The notes: generated by a model not told the origin, from the sequence alone. Counted from the stretch's first letter, positions 40,175-49,779 are shown. The stretch: 64,000 bases of DNA from Actinoallomurus spadix (GCF_024055725.1 NZ_JAMXMX010000004.1:124001-188000), one strand, 5' to 3'. Numbers and translations are program-made.

Positions 40175-41974
40175 ATGAACGACCAGGTGCCCGGTTACCG
40201 CATCCTGGAGCGGGTGGGCGAGGGCGGGTTCAGCGTCGTCTACCGCGCCCTGCAGGAGCGTCTGAATCGCGTCGTCGCCTTGAAGGTGCTGTCCGTCGAG
40301 GACGTCGACGACGACACGATGCGCCGGTTCGAGCGCGAGTGCCAGATCACCGGACGGCTCACCGGCCACCCGAACGTCGTCACCGTCCTCGACACCGGCA
40401 TGACGAGCGGCGGGCGTCCGTTCATCGCGATGGACTACTTCGAGCGGGGGTCGTTGCGGGACCGGCTGTCGCGCGAGGGGCCGCTCCCCCTGCAGGACGT
40501 CCTGCGGGCCGGCGTGAAGATCGCCGGCGCCCTGGCCGCCACGCATGAGGCCGGGGTGCTGCACCGCGACGTCAAGCCGCAGAACATCCTGGTCTCCAAG
40601 TACGGCGAGCCGGCGCTCGCGGACTTCGGCATCGCCCGGCTGGCCGGTTCGTCGGAGGTGACGCACACGACCGCGTTCACGCCGCACCACGCGGCGCCGG
40701 AGGTCGTCAACGGCGAGCAGCCGGGAGTGACCGCGGACGTCTACTCGCTGGCCTCGAGCATGTACCAGCTGCTGGCGGGCGGCCCGGCGTTCAAGTCGAC
40801 GGGATCGTCCAACGGCATCGGCGCGCTGATGATGCGCATCCTCAACGAGCCCCCGCCCCCGATCCAGCGCCAGGACGTTCCGCAGCAGGTCTACGACGTC
40901 ATCGCCAAGGCGATGGCGAAGACCCCGGCCCAGCGGTACCCCAGCGCTGTCGAGTTCGCGGGCCGGTTGCAGCAGTTGCAGGCCGAGCTCGGGCTTCCGG
41001 TGACGGAGCCGGCGGGCAGCGACTCGATCACGGCGCCGCCCGCCCCGACCCCGTACATCCCGGAGCAGGACCATTCCGGGCTGACCGGTCCCGGCTTCGA
41101 ACTGCTGGCCCGGCAGTACGCTCCGCCGCACCTGCCGGCGGCGCATCCGGACGCCGCCGGCCCGGCGGCCGGCCCGGCGCCCGCCTCGCCGCCCGCGGCC
41201 GCTCCGAGGCCCGCGCCGCCCCGGGCGCCGGACGCCGGTCCCAGCCGCGCGCCGAGTGCCGGTGCCCCTCAGGCGGCGAGCAGCGGACCGGCCCGCACAC
41301 CGGGCCCCGGCCCCACCGGCGCGTTCGACGCCGGTCGCGCCGGCGGACGGGGCGCCGGACCCGTCCAGGGTGCGGGGCAGCGCCCGCCGGTCCCCGTGCC
41401 GCGTCCCCGTGAGGCGACGCCGCGGACGCTGCCGGAGACCGCCGACCCCCTGGACCTGGCGCGCGTGGGCGGAGGCGACCGTAAGGGCCGTCCGGGCGCC
41501 GTCGTGGCCGGTGTGCTGGCCGGTGTGGTGGTGATAGCGGGCGCCGGCATCGGCGGGTTCCTGCTGTTCGGGAACACCGGAGACGGCACGAAGGACAAGC
41601 CGACACCGACGCCGACCGCGCCGCAGACGCACGCCTCGTCCGCTCCCGTGGCGGTCCCGTCTCAGGTGATGATCGCCGCGACCCCGCGCGACCTGCGCGC
41701 GACGGACAAGGGGCAGATCGTGGTCCTGCGCTGGAAGCTCGCCAAGAACAACAACTACCCGATCTGGGTGCAGCAGTCCGACGGCTCGCCCACCCAGGCC
41801 CCTCCGCAGGCGCTGCCACCGCGTTCCACGACGATGACCGTCTCCGGCCTGGACGCCCGGAAGGGGTACTGCTTCACGGTCGGCGCGCTGGTCGCTCTCG
41901 GGCAGAGCGACGGGCAGTCCGCGACGATCGCGTGGTCCAAGCCCAAGTGCATCCGGGGTGCCACGGCCCACTGA
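40175..41974 (+). CDS. Membrane Ser/Thr protein kinase with extracellular fibronectin-like domain
   Basis: A 599-residue PknB-type kinase. The kinase domain (about 8-270) is complete: glycine loop GEGGFSVVYRA, Lys37 (VALKVL), HRDVKPQN with Asp132, ADFGIA with Asp150, and AAPEV. A long Pro/Ala-rich linker (about 300-440) leads to one membrane helix (about 443-465). The extracellular part (about 490-599) has a fibronectin type III-like pattern (LRATDKGQIVVLRWKLA, quoted in part as IVVLRWKLA) and two Cys near the end (YCFTVGAL, KCIRG) but no PASTA domains. It converges on the transglutaminase-like operon 25 bases away and may sense envelope state. Confidence 0.92.
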   Translation: MNDQVPGYRILERVGEGGFSVVYRALQERLNRVVALKVLSVEDVDDDTMRRFERECQITGRLTGHPNVVTVLDTGMTSGGRPFIAMDYFERGSLRDRLSREGPLPLQDVLRAGVKIAGALAATHEAGVLHRDVKPQNILVSKYGEPALADFGIARLAGSSEVTHTTAFTPHHAAPEVVNGEQPGVTADVYSLASSMYQLLAGGPAFKSTGSSNGIGALMMRILNEPPPPIQRQDVPQQVYDVIAKAMAKTPAQRYPSAVEFAGRLQQLQAELGLPVTEPAGSDSITAPPAPTPYIPEQDHSGLTGPGFELLARQYAPPHLPAAHPDAAGPAAGPAPASPPAAAPRPAPPRAPDAGPSRAPSAGAPQAASSGPARTPGPGPTGAFDAGRAGGRGAGPVQGAGQRPPVPVPRPREATPRTLPETADPLDLARVGGGDRKGRPGAVVAGVLAGVVVIAGAGIGGFLLFGNTGDGTKDKPTPTPTAPQTHASSAPVAVPSQVMIAATPRDLRATDKGQIVVLRWKLAKNNNYPIWVQQSDGSPTQAPPQALPPRSTTMTVSGLDARKGYCFTVGALVALGQSDGQSATIAWSKPKCIRGATAH

Positions 41975-41998
41975 CGTGTCGGCCGCGCCCGTCAGTGG

Positions 41999-44200
41999 TC
42001 AGCGCGGGCGCAGCGAGCGGGGGTGCAGGCGGCGGGCCAGGCGTCGCCGGAGGCCCGCCGTCCGCCGGACGAGCCGGCGGATCTCCTCCGTGTGCCGCCA
42101 GGCGGCCTCGGCCGTGTCCGGTCCGGGCGGCGTCGCGGCGTACCGTGACCGGTTCACGAGGTCGGCGAGGGGACGCAGGTGCGCTTCGGCCCCGGGGACC
42201 CGTTCGGCGCCGAAACCGGCCACCTCGTGGGCGGTCAGGGCGGTCACGGCGGGCAGGCCGACCGCGCCCAGCGCCTCGCGGGTCTGCTCCCAGGCCCCGG
42301 TGATCCGCGCGGCGGGGGTGGCGCCGCCGCGTCTGCGCCGGCGCCGCAGCACCGGGACGATGAGGACGCCGGCGAGGTACGCCGCCGGCAGGAGCGGGAC
42401 CGCCGCCACCCCGTACACCCACGGCGGTGTCGGTGACGTCTTGTGGGCGGGCCGGGCCGGGGCCTTGGGCGCCGGCGCGCCGTGCTTGCCGGATCCGCCG
42501 TTGTCCTTCTTGTGGGCCGCCGCGCTCTTCTGCGCCGCCTCCAGTTTCTGCTGTGTCTCCCCCGCCGGCACCGAGTCCGGTTTCTTCGACGCTCCGGTCT
42601 CCTCGGGCGTGGGGAAGAACGGCACCCAGCCGATCTCGGCGAAGGCGACCTCGGGCCAGACGAGCACGTCGCCGGAGCGGACCTGCCAGGAGCCGTTCCC
42701 GCCGACGCCCGGCCGGAAGCCGACGACGACGCGCGCCGGGAGCCCGATCGAGCGCGCCAGGACGGCGTACGCGGTGGCGAACTGCTCGGAGGTGCCGCGT
42801 TTGGACGTGCCGAGGAAGTAGCGCAGCTGCGCGTACGTGTGGCCGGGCAGGCCGGTCACGTCGTACCTGGCGGCGGTGCGGAGGTAGTCCGCGAGCTTCG
42901 CGGCGCGCTGGAACGCCGTGTCCTGGTCCTTGGTGATCGCCTGGGCGAGGCGGCGGAACGCGGGTACCTCGGCGGTCTTCGCGGTGGTGCCAGGCGACTC
43001 CGGGAGGCCGGAGGCGGCCTGGGCCTCGGCGTCCCGGGCGGGCTGGGCGTCCGCGAGCCGGGCGGCGTCGTAGTCGGGCACCATCGAGGTGACGGTGTAC
43101 GCCTGCCCGGACCGCAGCGGCCGCCCCGCGGTCAGCACGCCGCTGCCGGGGTCGGTCGCCACCGCCAGGCCCTGCACCGTCCGTGGCCGGTCGGCGGCGG
43201 GCACCCAGACGCCGGGCAGCTCCTGGACGGTGAACCGCTGGACGACGCGCGTGCGGTGGACGCGCGGGTCCTCCGGGATGCGGCTGCCGGCCGGTACGAA
43301 CCGCGCGCCGGAGGTCCACGTGACGCCGTCGAAGCGGTCCAGGACGGCGAGGCGCCAGTCTTCGGGCGCGTCGGCGCGTACGGTGAACATCTGCTGGTCC
43401 GGGGTCTGCAGCCAGGCCGACACCCGGTCGAGGGGGCTGATGCTGTCCCGCTGCTGCGGCGGCGGGGCCTTGACCGTCGCCCGCGGGTCGTACGCCTCGC
43501 CCCTCATGGGCAGGTACGGTCCGACGGCCGCGCCGAGCAGCCCGATCGCGGCGGCGGCCGGGAGCCCGGCGATCAGCCACAGCGGCCGGCCGCCGCTCCG
43601 TACGATCGTGAGCGCGCCGACGAGCCCGGCGAGCCCGGCGGCGACGGGAAGGTTCGAGCCGGGGCCGTTGACGCCGAGGAGCAGGGCCACGCAGAAGACG
43701 GCCACCGCGGGCAGCGCCGGCGCCGCCTTCGTCTCGGTCCGCACGGCCAGTTCGGCCCCGCCGAAGGCCGCGAGCCAGACGAGCGCGTGCGGCAGGACGA
43801 GGAGCTCGGGCCGGCCGGGGGCGGGCAGCAGTGAGGTGAGTGTGCCCTTCCAGGAGTCGCGCAGCGCGCCGCCCACCACGGTGAAGTCGCCGTGGAACAG
43901 CGTCAGCCCGGCGATGAGCGTCCAGGCCGCCGCGGTGGCGAGCACCGAGATCCACAGCGGCCAGGTCCGGCGGCGCGGCCAGGACAGCAGCGCCACGAGC
44001 ACCACCGGGGCGACGGCCGCGACCGTGATGACGGGCACGAGGTCCCCGAACGCGAACACCCGGTGGAACGCCAGGCCGCCGGCGCCGGCCAGCGCGATCA
44101 CGATGACGAGCGCGGTGACGAGCCGTACGCGCAGGACCCGCCGGGGCGCGGGCGGCGCGTCCGTGGCCGGTTCCGGGGGCGCCGCCGCCGTCGTGGTCAT
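41999..44200 (-). CDS. TgpA-like membrane protein with a degenerate transglutaminase domain
   Basis: A 733-residue protein: about seven N-terminal membrane helices (25-240, DUF3488-like), an extracellular transglutaminase-fold domain (about 265-560), a basic Pro/Ala/Lys-rich linker, another helix (about 605-627) and a cytoplasmic tail with DUF4129-like features. The fold is clear from EQFATAYAVLARSIGLPARVVVGF. The catalytic Cys is Ser471 (GTSEQFA), the His of the usual HAWPEV is Leu513 (VLVWPEV) and the third acidic position before PTP is Phe529 (VPFFPTP). It is therefore probably a binding or structural domain. The ATG overlaps the DUF58 gene stop; it is the last gene of a MoxR operon. Confidence 0.88.
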   Translation of the reverse strand: MTTTAAAPPEPATDAPPAPRRVLRVRLVTALVIVIALAGAGGLAFHRVFAFGDLVPVITVAAVAPVVLVALLSWPRRRTWPLWISVLATAAAWTLIAGLTLFHGDFTVVGGALRDSWKGTLTSLLPAPGRPELLVLPHALVWLAAFGGAELAVRTETKAAPALPAVAVFCVALLLGVNGPGSNLPVAAGLAGLVGALTIVRSGGRPLWLIAGLPAAAAIGLLGAAVGPYLPMRGEAYDPRATVKAPPPQQRDSISPLDRVSAWLQTPDQQMFTVRADAPEDWRLAVLDRFDGVTWTSGARFVPAGSRIPEDPRVHRTRVVQRFTVQELPGVWVPAADRPRTVQGLAVATDPGSGVLTAGRPLRSGQAYTVTSMVPDYDAARLADAQPARDAEAQAASGLPESPGTTAKTAEVPAFRRLAQAITKDQDTAFQRAAKLADYLRTAARYDVTGLPGHTYAQLRYFLGTSKRGTSEQFATAYAVLARSIGLPARVVVGFRPGVGGNGSWQVRSGDVLVWPEVAFAEIGWVPFFPTPEETGASKKPDSVPAGETQQKLEAAQKSAAAHKKDNGGSGKHGAPAPKAPARPAHKTSPTPPWVYGVAAVPLLPAAYLAGVLIVPVLRRRRRRGGATPAARITGAWEQTREALGAVGLPAVTALTAHEVAGFGAERVPGAEAHLRPLADLVNRSRYAATPPGPDTAEAAWRHTEEIRRLVRRTAGLRRRLARRLHPRSLRPR

Positions 44201-45324
44201 CGCGTCGTGCCCTTCCACGCCGCCTGCAGCTCCGCCAGGCCGGAGATCTCGACCAGGGCGACGCCGGGCAGGCGCGGGCCGGGGGCGTCGGGCCGCACGC
44301 GTACGCACACCACGCGGTCGAACCGCCGGCGCAGCGTCCCGGCGCCGGCCACGTCTCCGTGCCCGCCCGTGACGAGCACGAGCGCCCCGCCCGCCCGTAC
44401 GCGCCGCGCGACCTCGACCGCGCCGTGCGCGACGTCCGTACGGGACAGCCCGGCCAGCCGGTCGAGGATCTCCTCCACGTCGTGGGCGCCGCCGCGGGTC
44501 TCCACGAGCGGCCCGTCCGCGGTGAGGACGCGGACCGGGAAGTTCATGCGCGCCGCGCCGGCCGCCACGGACGCCGCCGCGTCCACGGCCAGCTCGAAGT
44601 CGTCCGCGTCGGCGTAGGCGGCCGCGGCCGTGTCGACGACGACCGTCGTCTGCGGCATGCTCGCGTCGACGAGCTGGCGGACCATGAGCGTGCCGGTACG
44701 GGCGCTCGACCGCCAGTGGATGTGGCGCAGGTCGTCGCCGACGACGTACTCGCGCAGCGCGTGGAACGTCACCGTGCCCGCCGGCGCGGTGTCCGACGTG
44801 GGCCCCTCCAGGTGGTGGTTCCGCCCGGAGGGCAGGAGCGGCAGGGCGACGGTGTGCGGGCGGACCAGGAGACTGCGCGGCTCGCCGTACTCCCGGACCC
44901 GCCGGGCCAGCCCGAACGGGTCGGCGCGGACCAGCCGCAGCGGTCCCACCGGGATCTGCCCGCGCCGGTCGGTGGGCAGCGGGTAGCGGACCGTCTCGGC
45001 CGTTCCCCGGCGCAACACGGGCACCCGGACCTCGATCCGCCCGCCGCCGCACGCGTCGTACGCCCGCATCCCCGCGCGGCGCACCCGGCCGGTGTTGGTG
45101 ACGTGCAGGACGCCGGTGGCGGGCTCGCCGCGCGCGACGCGGTTCGGTGTGACCTCCCGTACGACGGTGAGGCGCGGCCGCGGCAGCGTCCACAGCACCG
45201 CCGTCACGACGGCGACGAAGCCGCCGACGGCGAGGGCGACCGGTTCCGGGTAGCCGAGCAGGGCACCGGCGGCGTACAGCACCGCCGAGGCCGCGGCGAC
45301 CCCCCAGCCGACGGGCGTGAGCAC
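44197..45324 (-). CDS. DUF58 domain protein of the MoxR system
   Basis: A 375-residue protein with two N-terminal membrane helices (about 5-45) and a cytoplasmic DUF58 domain whose signature is DLRHIHWRSSARTGTLMVRQ, followed by a von Willebrand A-like fold (TTVVVDTAAAAYADADD as its first strand and metal region). DUF58 proteins are constant partners of MoxR ATPases and are thought to take part in assembly or folding of exported complexes. GTG start, one base after the MoxR stop; its own stop overlaps the transglutaminase-like gene start. Confidence 0.9.
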   Translation of the reverse strand: MLTPVGWGVAAASAVLYAAGALLGYPEPVALAVGGFVAVVTAVLWTLPRPRLTVVREVTPNRVARGEPATGVLHVTNTGRVRRAGMRAYDACGGGRIEVRVPVLRRGTAETVRYPLPTDRRGQIPVGPLRLVRADPFGLARRVREYGEPRSLLVRPHTVALPLLPSGRNHHLEGPTSDTAPAGTVTFHALREYVVGDDLRHIHWRSSARTGTLMVRQLVDASMPQTTVVVDTAAAAYADADDFELAVDAAASVAAGAARMNFPVRVLTADGPLVETRGGAHDVEEILDRLAGLSRTDVAHGAVEVARRVRAGGALVLVTGGHGDVAGAGTLRRRFDRVVCVRVRPDAPGPRLPGVALVEISGLAELQAAWKGTTR

Positions 45325-45325
45325 C

Positions 45326-46315
45326 TCAGACCCCGGTGGACTGCGGCACCGGCACCTGCGACAGGGCCTCGGCGACGAGGTCCGTGGCGGTACGGCCGCG
45401 CAGCTCCGCCTCCGGCGTCAGCATGAGCCGGTGGGCGATGACGTGGGCCGCGAGGCCCTTCACGTCCTCGGGGACGGCGAAGGACCGGCCGGCCGCCGCG
45501 GCCCGCACGCGCACGGCCCGCAGCAGCGCGAGGCTCGCGCGGGGGCTGGCCCCCAGGCGGATGTCGGGATGCCCGCGCGTCATCGCGACGACCTGCACGA
45601 GGTAGTCGTAAAGCGGAGGCGCGACGTGGATACGGCCCGCGAAGTCGATCATGTTCTTGATGTCGGCCCCGCCGGCGACCTTCGGCAACTGGTCGATCAG
45701 CGGCCCGGTCGGCGTGCCGGCCAGCACGGCGACCTCCGAGGCGTGGTCGGGGTACCCCATCGAGATCTTCATGAGGAACCGGTCGAGCTGCGCCTCCGGC
45801 AGCGGGTACGTGCCGTCCATGTCGACCGGGTTCTGCGTCGCGATCACCATGAACGGCCGGGGCACCAGATGCGGCTGCCCGTCCACGGTCACCCGCCGTT
45901 CCTCCATGACCTCCAGCAGCGCCGACTGGGTCTTCGGCGAACCCCGGTTGATCTCGTCCGCGACCACGATGTTCGCGAAGATCGGCCCGGGATGGAACTC
46001 GAACCGGTTGTTCGACTGGTTGAAGATCGACACGCCGGTGACGTCGGACGGCAGCAGGTCGGGCGTGAACTGGATCCGCGTCCAGCGCGCGTCGACGCTC
46101 GCCGCGAGCGTACGGGCCAGGGTGGTCTTGCCGACTCCCGGCACGTCCTCCAGCAGCAGGTGCCCCTCACTGAGCAGGCACAGCAGCGCCAGCTCGACGT
46201 TCTCCCGCTTGCCGCGGATGACCCGCTCGATGTTGCCCGCCAGCGCCCCGAACAACTGCGCGAAGCGTCCAGCCAGGGCGTCCGCGTCGGACGCCCCGTG
46301 AATCTCGGCCGTCAT
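45326..46315 (-). CDS. MoxR-family AAA+ ATPase
   Basis: A 329-residue ATPase. Walker A is EDVPGVGKTTLA (Lys63), the MoxR signature region is RIQFTPDLLPSDVTG, Walker B is NIVVADEINR, followed by the ALLEVMEERRVTVDG sensor region and the arginine segment LPEAQLDRFLMK. MoxR proteins act as chaperone-like ATPases with DUF58/VWA partners. Its ATG shares one base with the stop of the preceding fibronectin-type gene (TGATG). The four genes at 41999-48519 thus form one coupled operon. Confidence 0.95.
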   Translation of the reverse strand: MTAEIHGASDADALAGRFAQLFGALAGNIERVIRGKRENVELALLCLLSEGHLLLEDVPGVGKTTLARTLAASVDARWTRIQFTPDLLPSDVTGVSIFNQSNNRFEFHPGPIFANIVVADEINRGSPKTQSALLEVMEERRVTVDGQPHLVPRPFMVIATQNPVDMDGTYPLPEAQLDRFLMKISMGYPDHASEVAVLAGTPTGPLIDQLPKVAGGADIKNMIDFAGRIHVAPPLYDYLVQVVAMTRGHPDIRLGASPRASLALLRAVRVRAAAAGRSFAVPEDVKGLAAHVIAHRLMLTPEAELRGRTATDLVAEALSQVPVPQSTGV

Positions 46316-48519
46316 CAGCCGGCACACTCCCAGATGGTCGGCCCGGCGAGCTCCTGCCACGGTGTGTGCGGCGTGTTCGGCAGATAACCGATCATGTACC
46401 CGACGTGCCCGTTGTGCGTGATGTGGTCGTACAGCTTGCCGCTGAACGCCGCCTTGCCGTTCGGGTGGTTGTACTGCGTCCCGATCTTCTGGCAGTCCAC
46501 CTTCACCTTCTGGGTGTTAGCGTTCTTGATCTCCTCGACGAGAGTGCTCTTCGAGCTCGCCTGCGACCACACGTAGCTGACGTCGGTCGGGTTGCCGCCG
46601 TTGTGGATGCCGTACGTCCGCACCGGGCCCCTGAGCGCCCTGGTCGCGCTGCCGGTCTTGCCGCCGGCGCCGTTGGAGGCGGTCACCCGGATCGTGTACG
46701 AGCCGTTCTTCCAGATGCTCGGGATCGTCACCGACGTGCCGGAGATGCCGTCCTTGGTGTACGACTTCGGGCCCGTCACCTGGAGCCGGTAGGTCACGCC
46801 CTTGGCGTTCGGCGGAGCCTGCCAGCCGATCCTGGCGCCCTGCGCGGTGCCGGTGCCCGTGATGCCGCTCGGCGCGTCGGGCTGCGTGCAGGACAGAGTC
46901 GGGTCGGACTGGTCCGACTCGATCTCCGACTCGTGGTCGCCGTTCTGGTACGTCGCCGCGACCGCGAAGACGTACTCGGTGCCGCAGGTTCCGCCCCTCA
47001 CGGTGAACGTGTAGTCCGGTCCGTCCGCGGGGATCCTGGCGGGCGTCGCGGTCAGGCCCGCGGGCAGGACGATCTTGTAGCCGGTCGCCTTCCCGCCGCC
47101 TCCAGGCTGGAAGTCCACCTTGATGCTCCCGTCCGGCTGCGCGGCCGCGCGCAGGTTGGTCGGCTTGTTCGGCGGCGTGACCTTGGGCGCCTCCGTCTTG
47201 GGCGGCGGCGGCGTCTTGGGCGGCTTGATCGACGGCTTGTGCGACCTCGGGCGGGGCGAGTGGGTCGGGATGCGCGGGACCGGAGGCGCCGACGTCGGCA
47301 CCGGCGGCGCCGGCGCGTTCGAGGTCGGCTGGTTGTTGTCCTGGTTGTTGTCCTGGCCCTGGTCGTCGCCCTTCGGGATCGGGTTCTCAGGGCCGCCGGG
47401 CACCTTACCGGTGTACTTCTGCACCGGCTTGTGCGCGCCGGACCCGTCGACCACCACGGCCTTGGGGCTGTCAGGGTTGTTCACCCAGAGCAGGCCGTCC
47501 TTGACGAACGCCTCCAGCGGACCGGGCCGCCCGCTGACCGGCACCTGCGAGGCCATCCGGTTCGTCGCCGAGTCGTACACGAGGAGGCTGCCCGAGCTCT
47601 GGTCCGGGATGTAGACCCGCTGGCCGAGGACCTGCGGGGTCATGAGCTTGTGCTCCGGCAGCTGCAGCGAGACGCTGCTCACCGACCCGCTGCCCGCGTT
47701 GATCACGATCAGCGACTTGCCGGCCAGCAGCGGGACGAGCTGCCCCTCCGTGCTGGTCGGCGGCGCGGTGACGTGGCCCTTGCCGAGCTGCGCCACGATC
47801 GAGGGCAGCTTGACCTTCACCCGGATGCCCCCGTCGCCGAGGACGAGGCTCTCCGCCGTGGTGAAGTCCGTGACGACGGCGGCCCCGCCCGCGATCGTCA
47901 GCGCGAGGTCGTCACCGGCCCGCCCGACCCCGACCGGCTGCCCCGGCCGGCCGCTCAGCACCGAGGCCGCCTGCCCGTTGGTGGGCACCGGCACCCACAG
48001 CGTCGACTTCGCGTCGATGGCGGCCGCGCCGAGGGGCCCGGTCAGGCTGACCGGGTCGCCGGCCGTGGCCAGCGTCATCGGGTCCAGGCGCTGCACGTTG
48101 CCCTTCATCTGGTCGAGCGCGTACGCGGCGCCGGACCCGGACACGACCTGCATGCCGGCGGCACCGCGGTACGAGACGCCCTGGACGACGTTGAGATGCG
48201 CGGGATCGACGCGGCTGACCACGCCGGTCGTCTCGTCGACGATGAGGACGACGCCGCCCTGCTGGATCACCCGCATCGTGTGACCGGCCGTACCCGACAG
48301 GGTCACCTTGCCGTCGACCTTGCCCGACAGGCCGTTGACGTGGACGAGCTCGCCCTTCTTGGAGGACGTCAGCCAGCCGCCGACATCGGCGAGGTGGTAC
48401 TTCGCACTGGCCATCCCGACACCGAAGACCACCGCGGCCGCGCACAACACCCCGACCGCGCCGATCGCGATCAACCCGGTCAGTCGATCACGACGGAAGA
48501 ATCTGCGCTCCCCGCTCAC
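46315..48519 (-). CDS. Large membrane-anchored protein with propeller and fibronectin III domains
   Basis: A 734-residue protein from the GTG at 48519, chosen for its GGAGG ribosome site. One membrane helix (about 14-37) follows a short basic cytoplasmic start. The extracellular part begins with a repeat region of about 330 residues that reads like a six-bladed propeller (repeated VDETTGVVSRVDP-like strands). It then has a Gln/Asn/Pro-rich low-complexity linker (QDNNQDNNQ and Pro/Ser/Lys), two fibronectin type III domains (PNKPTNLRAAAQPDGSIKV and PDAPSGITGTGTAQGARIGW, each under 20 residues) and a Cys-containing C-terminal domain ending WECAG. It leads the MoxR-DUF58-transglutaminase-like operon and is probably the surface component that system handles. 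Confidence 0.82.
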   Translation of the reverse strand: MSGERRFFRRDRLTGLIAIGAVGVLCAAAVVFGVGMASAKYHLADVGGWLTSSKKGELVHVNGLSGKVDGKVTLSGTAGHTMRVIQQGGVVLIVDETTGVVSRVDPAHLNVVQGVSYRGAAGMQVVSGSGAAYALDQMKGNVQRLDPMTLATAGDPVSLTGPLGAAAIDAKSTLWVPVPTNGQAASVLSGRPGQPVGVGRAGDDLALTIAGGAAVVTDFTTAESLVLGDGGIRVKVKLPSIVAQLGKGHVTAPPTSTEGQLVPLLAGKSLIVINAGSGSVSSVSLQLPEHKLMTPQVLGQRVYIPDQSSGSLLVYDSATNRMASQVPVSGRPGPLEAFVKDGLLWVNNPDSPKAVVVDGSGAHKPVQKYTGKVPGGPENPIPKGDDQGQDNNQDNNQPTSNAPAPPVPTSAPPVPRIPTHSPRPRSHKPSIKPPKTPPPPKTEAPKVTPPNKPTNLRAAAQPDGSIKVDFQPGGGGKATGYKIVLPAGLTATPARIPADGPDYTFTVRGGTCGTEYVFAVAATYQNGDHESEIESDQSDPTLSCTQPDAPSGITGTGTAQGARIGWQAPPNAKGVTYRLQVTGPKSYTKDGISGTSVTIPSIWKNGSYTIRVTASNGAGGKTGSATRALRGPVRTYGIHNGGNPTDVSYVWSQASSKSTLVEEIKNANTQKVKVDCQKIGTQYNHPNGKAAFSGKLYDHITHNGHVGYMIGYLPNTPHTPWQELAGPTIWECAG

Positions 48520-48723
48520 CGCTTCGTCACCCCTCCGCGCCTGATCGTCGCTGCGACGCAGGCGCCACCTTAATGCGTCCGGGCGTCTCAAACCCGGCCA
48601 GTGCGGGATATTCGGACGCAACGGCGCTCTCAATGGTTCCAATGGGGAGAGGATGAATCGCCGCTCGAAGCCGGGACCAGGCCCATCAGCCGGGTTGGAA
48701 CCGGTCAGTCAGCACGGAACCGG

Positions 48724-49443
48724 TCAGCCGAGGACGCAACCGAAGACGTCGGCCAGCCGGCCCCGGCCCAGCTCCGTCACGAACAGCGCCCGCCGCGCCG
48801 GCCCGCGCGTGAACCAGCCGTCCCCGATCATCCGGTCCGTGAGCGCCGCGCCGAGAGCGCCGTTGAGATGCGGACGGCGCTCGGTCCAGTCCAGGCAGTG
48901 CCCCGCGAACCTCCGGCGCGCCCGCCGCACGCCGGCGACGTCCACGCCGATCGACGCCAGCTGCCGCTCCCCCTTGTCGGTCACCTCGTACGCGGAGGCC
49001 GCGGGATCGTCGAACGACGAATCGACCGCCTCGAGGAGATCGCGGCTCAGCAGCGCCTCGAACAGCGCCGCGCCGGCGCGGCCCGCCAGGTGGTCATAAC
49101 AGGTACGGGCCTCCTGCAGGGCGTGCGCCTGCCGCGACTGGCGGAGGCTGCGGACCTCGACGTCCGGGCTGATCCGGCTGATCGCCTCGATCACCGCGGC
49201 CACCTCGGCGCTCTTCAGGCGGTAGTAGCGATGCCGGCCCTGGCGCACGACGGTCACGAGATCGCCGTCCAGCAGCTTGGCCAGGTGCGAACTGGCCGTC
49301 GCCGCGCTCACCCCCGCCGTCCTGGCCAGCTCCCCCGCGGCGAGCGGACGCCCGTCGAGCAGGGCCGTCAGCATCGACGCGCGGGTGCGGTCCGCCAGCA
49401 GCGCGGCCACCGGCGCGATGTCGGAGTCGTACGGTGCTCGCAT
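48724..49443 (-). CDS. ArsR-family winged-helix transcriptional regulator
   Basis: A 239-residue protein. The N-terminal winged helix (about 8-80) has SDIAPVAALLADRTRASML, a recognition helix in VSAATASSHLAKLLDGDLV and the wing RQGRHRYYRLKS, typical of ArsR/HTH_20 regulators. The C-terminal half has no metal-binding CxC site and no recognised ligand domain; several Cys are scattered. The ATG at 49443 is 34 bases from a 14-base palindrome that is probably its own operator. The extension upstream of the ATG is not family-like. Confidence 0.88.
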   Translation of the reverse strand: MRAPYDSDIAPVAALLADRTRASMLTALLDGRPLAAGELARTAGVSAATASSHLAKLLDGDLVTVVRQGRHRYYRLKSAEVAAVIEAISRISPDVEVRSLRQSRQAHALQEARTCYDHLAGRAGAALFEALLSRDLLEAVDSSFDDPAASAYEVTDKGERQLASIGVDVAGVRRARRRFAGHCLDWTERRPHLNGALGAALTDRMIGDGWFTRGPARRALFVTELGRGRLADVFGCVLG

Positions 49444-49476
49444 GCCCCCGACGGTACGCCGGACACGCTTCGACGG

Positions 49477-49490
49477 GCATCTAAAGATGC
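49477..49490. promoter_or_regulatory. Palindromic operator candidate for the ArsR-family gene
   Basis: GCATCTAAAGATGC is a perfect palindrome around AA, 34 bases upstream of the ArsR-family start and upstream of the tRNA cluster. It is a likely autoregulatory site. Confidence 0.55.
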
Positions 49491-49582
49491 TGGTGACGTG
49501 GGCCGGGCCATTCGAGTTGGGGGTTGGGCCGGGCATCCGCTAGTGTTTACCCCGTTGCCGAGGGGGGAAGCCCCCGAGACAC

Positions 49583-49655
49583 GCGGACGTGGCTCAGTTG
49601 GTAGAGCATCACCTTGCCAAGGTGAGGGTCGCGGGTTCGAATCCCGTCGTCCGCT
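49583..49655 (+). tRNA. tRNA-Gly (anticodon GCC)
   Basis: Acceptor arms GCGGACG and CGTCCGC, D-arm with GGCTCAGTTGGTAGAGC, anticodon stem-loop CACCT-TGCC-AAGGTG giving GCC, T-arm GCGGGTTCGAATCCCGT. CCA is not encoded. First of three tRNAs in a row. Confidence 0.97.
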
Positions 49656-49685
49656 CGGAGGAGAGGCCTCCCCAGGGCCTCACTC

Positions 49686-49756
49686 GGTGGAGTGGCCGAG
49701 AGGCGAGGCAACGGCCTGCAAAGCCGTGTACACGGGTTCAAATCCCGTCTCCACCT
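49686..49756 (+). tRNA. tRNA-Cys (anticodon GCA)
   Basis: Acceptor arms GGTGGAG and CTCCACC, anticodon stem-loop ACGGC-CTGCAAA-GCCGT with anticodon GCA, T-arm ACGGGTTCAAATCCCGT. It begins 30 bases after tRNA-Gly. Confidence 0.96.
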
Positions 49757-49779
49757 CTGAAGCACACTCTGCTTCGCGA

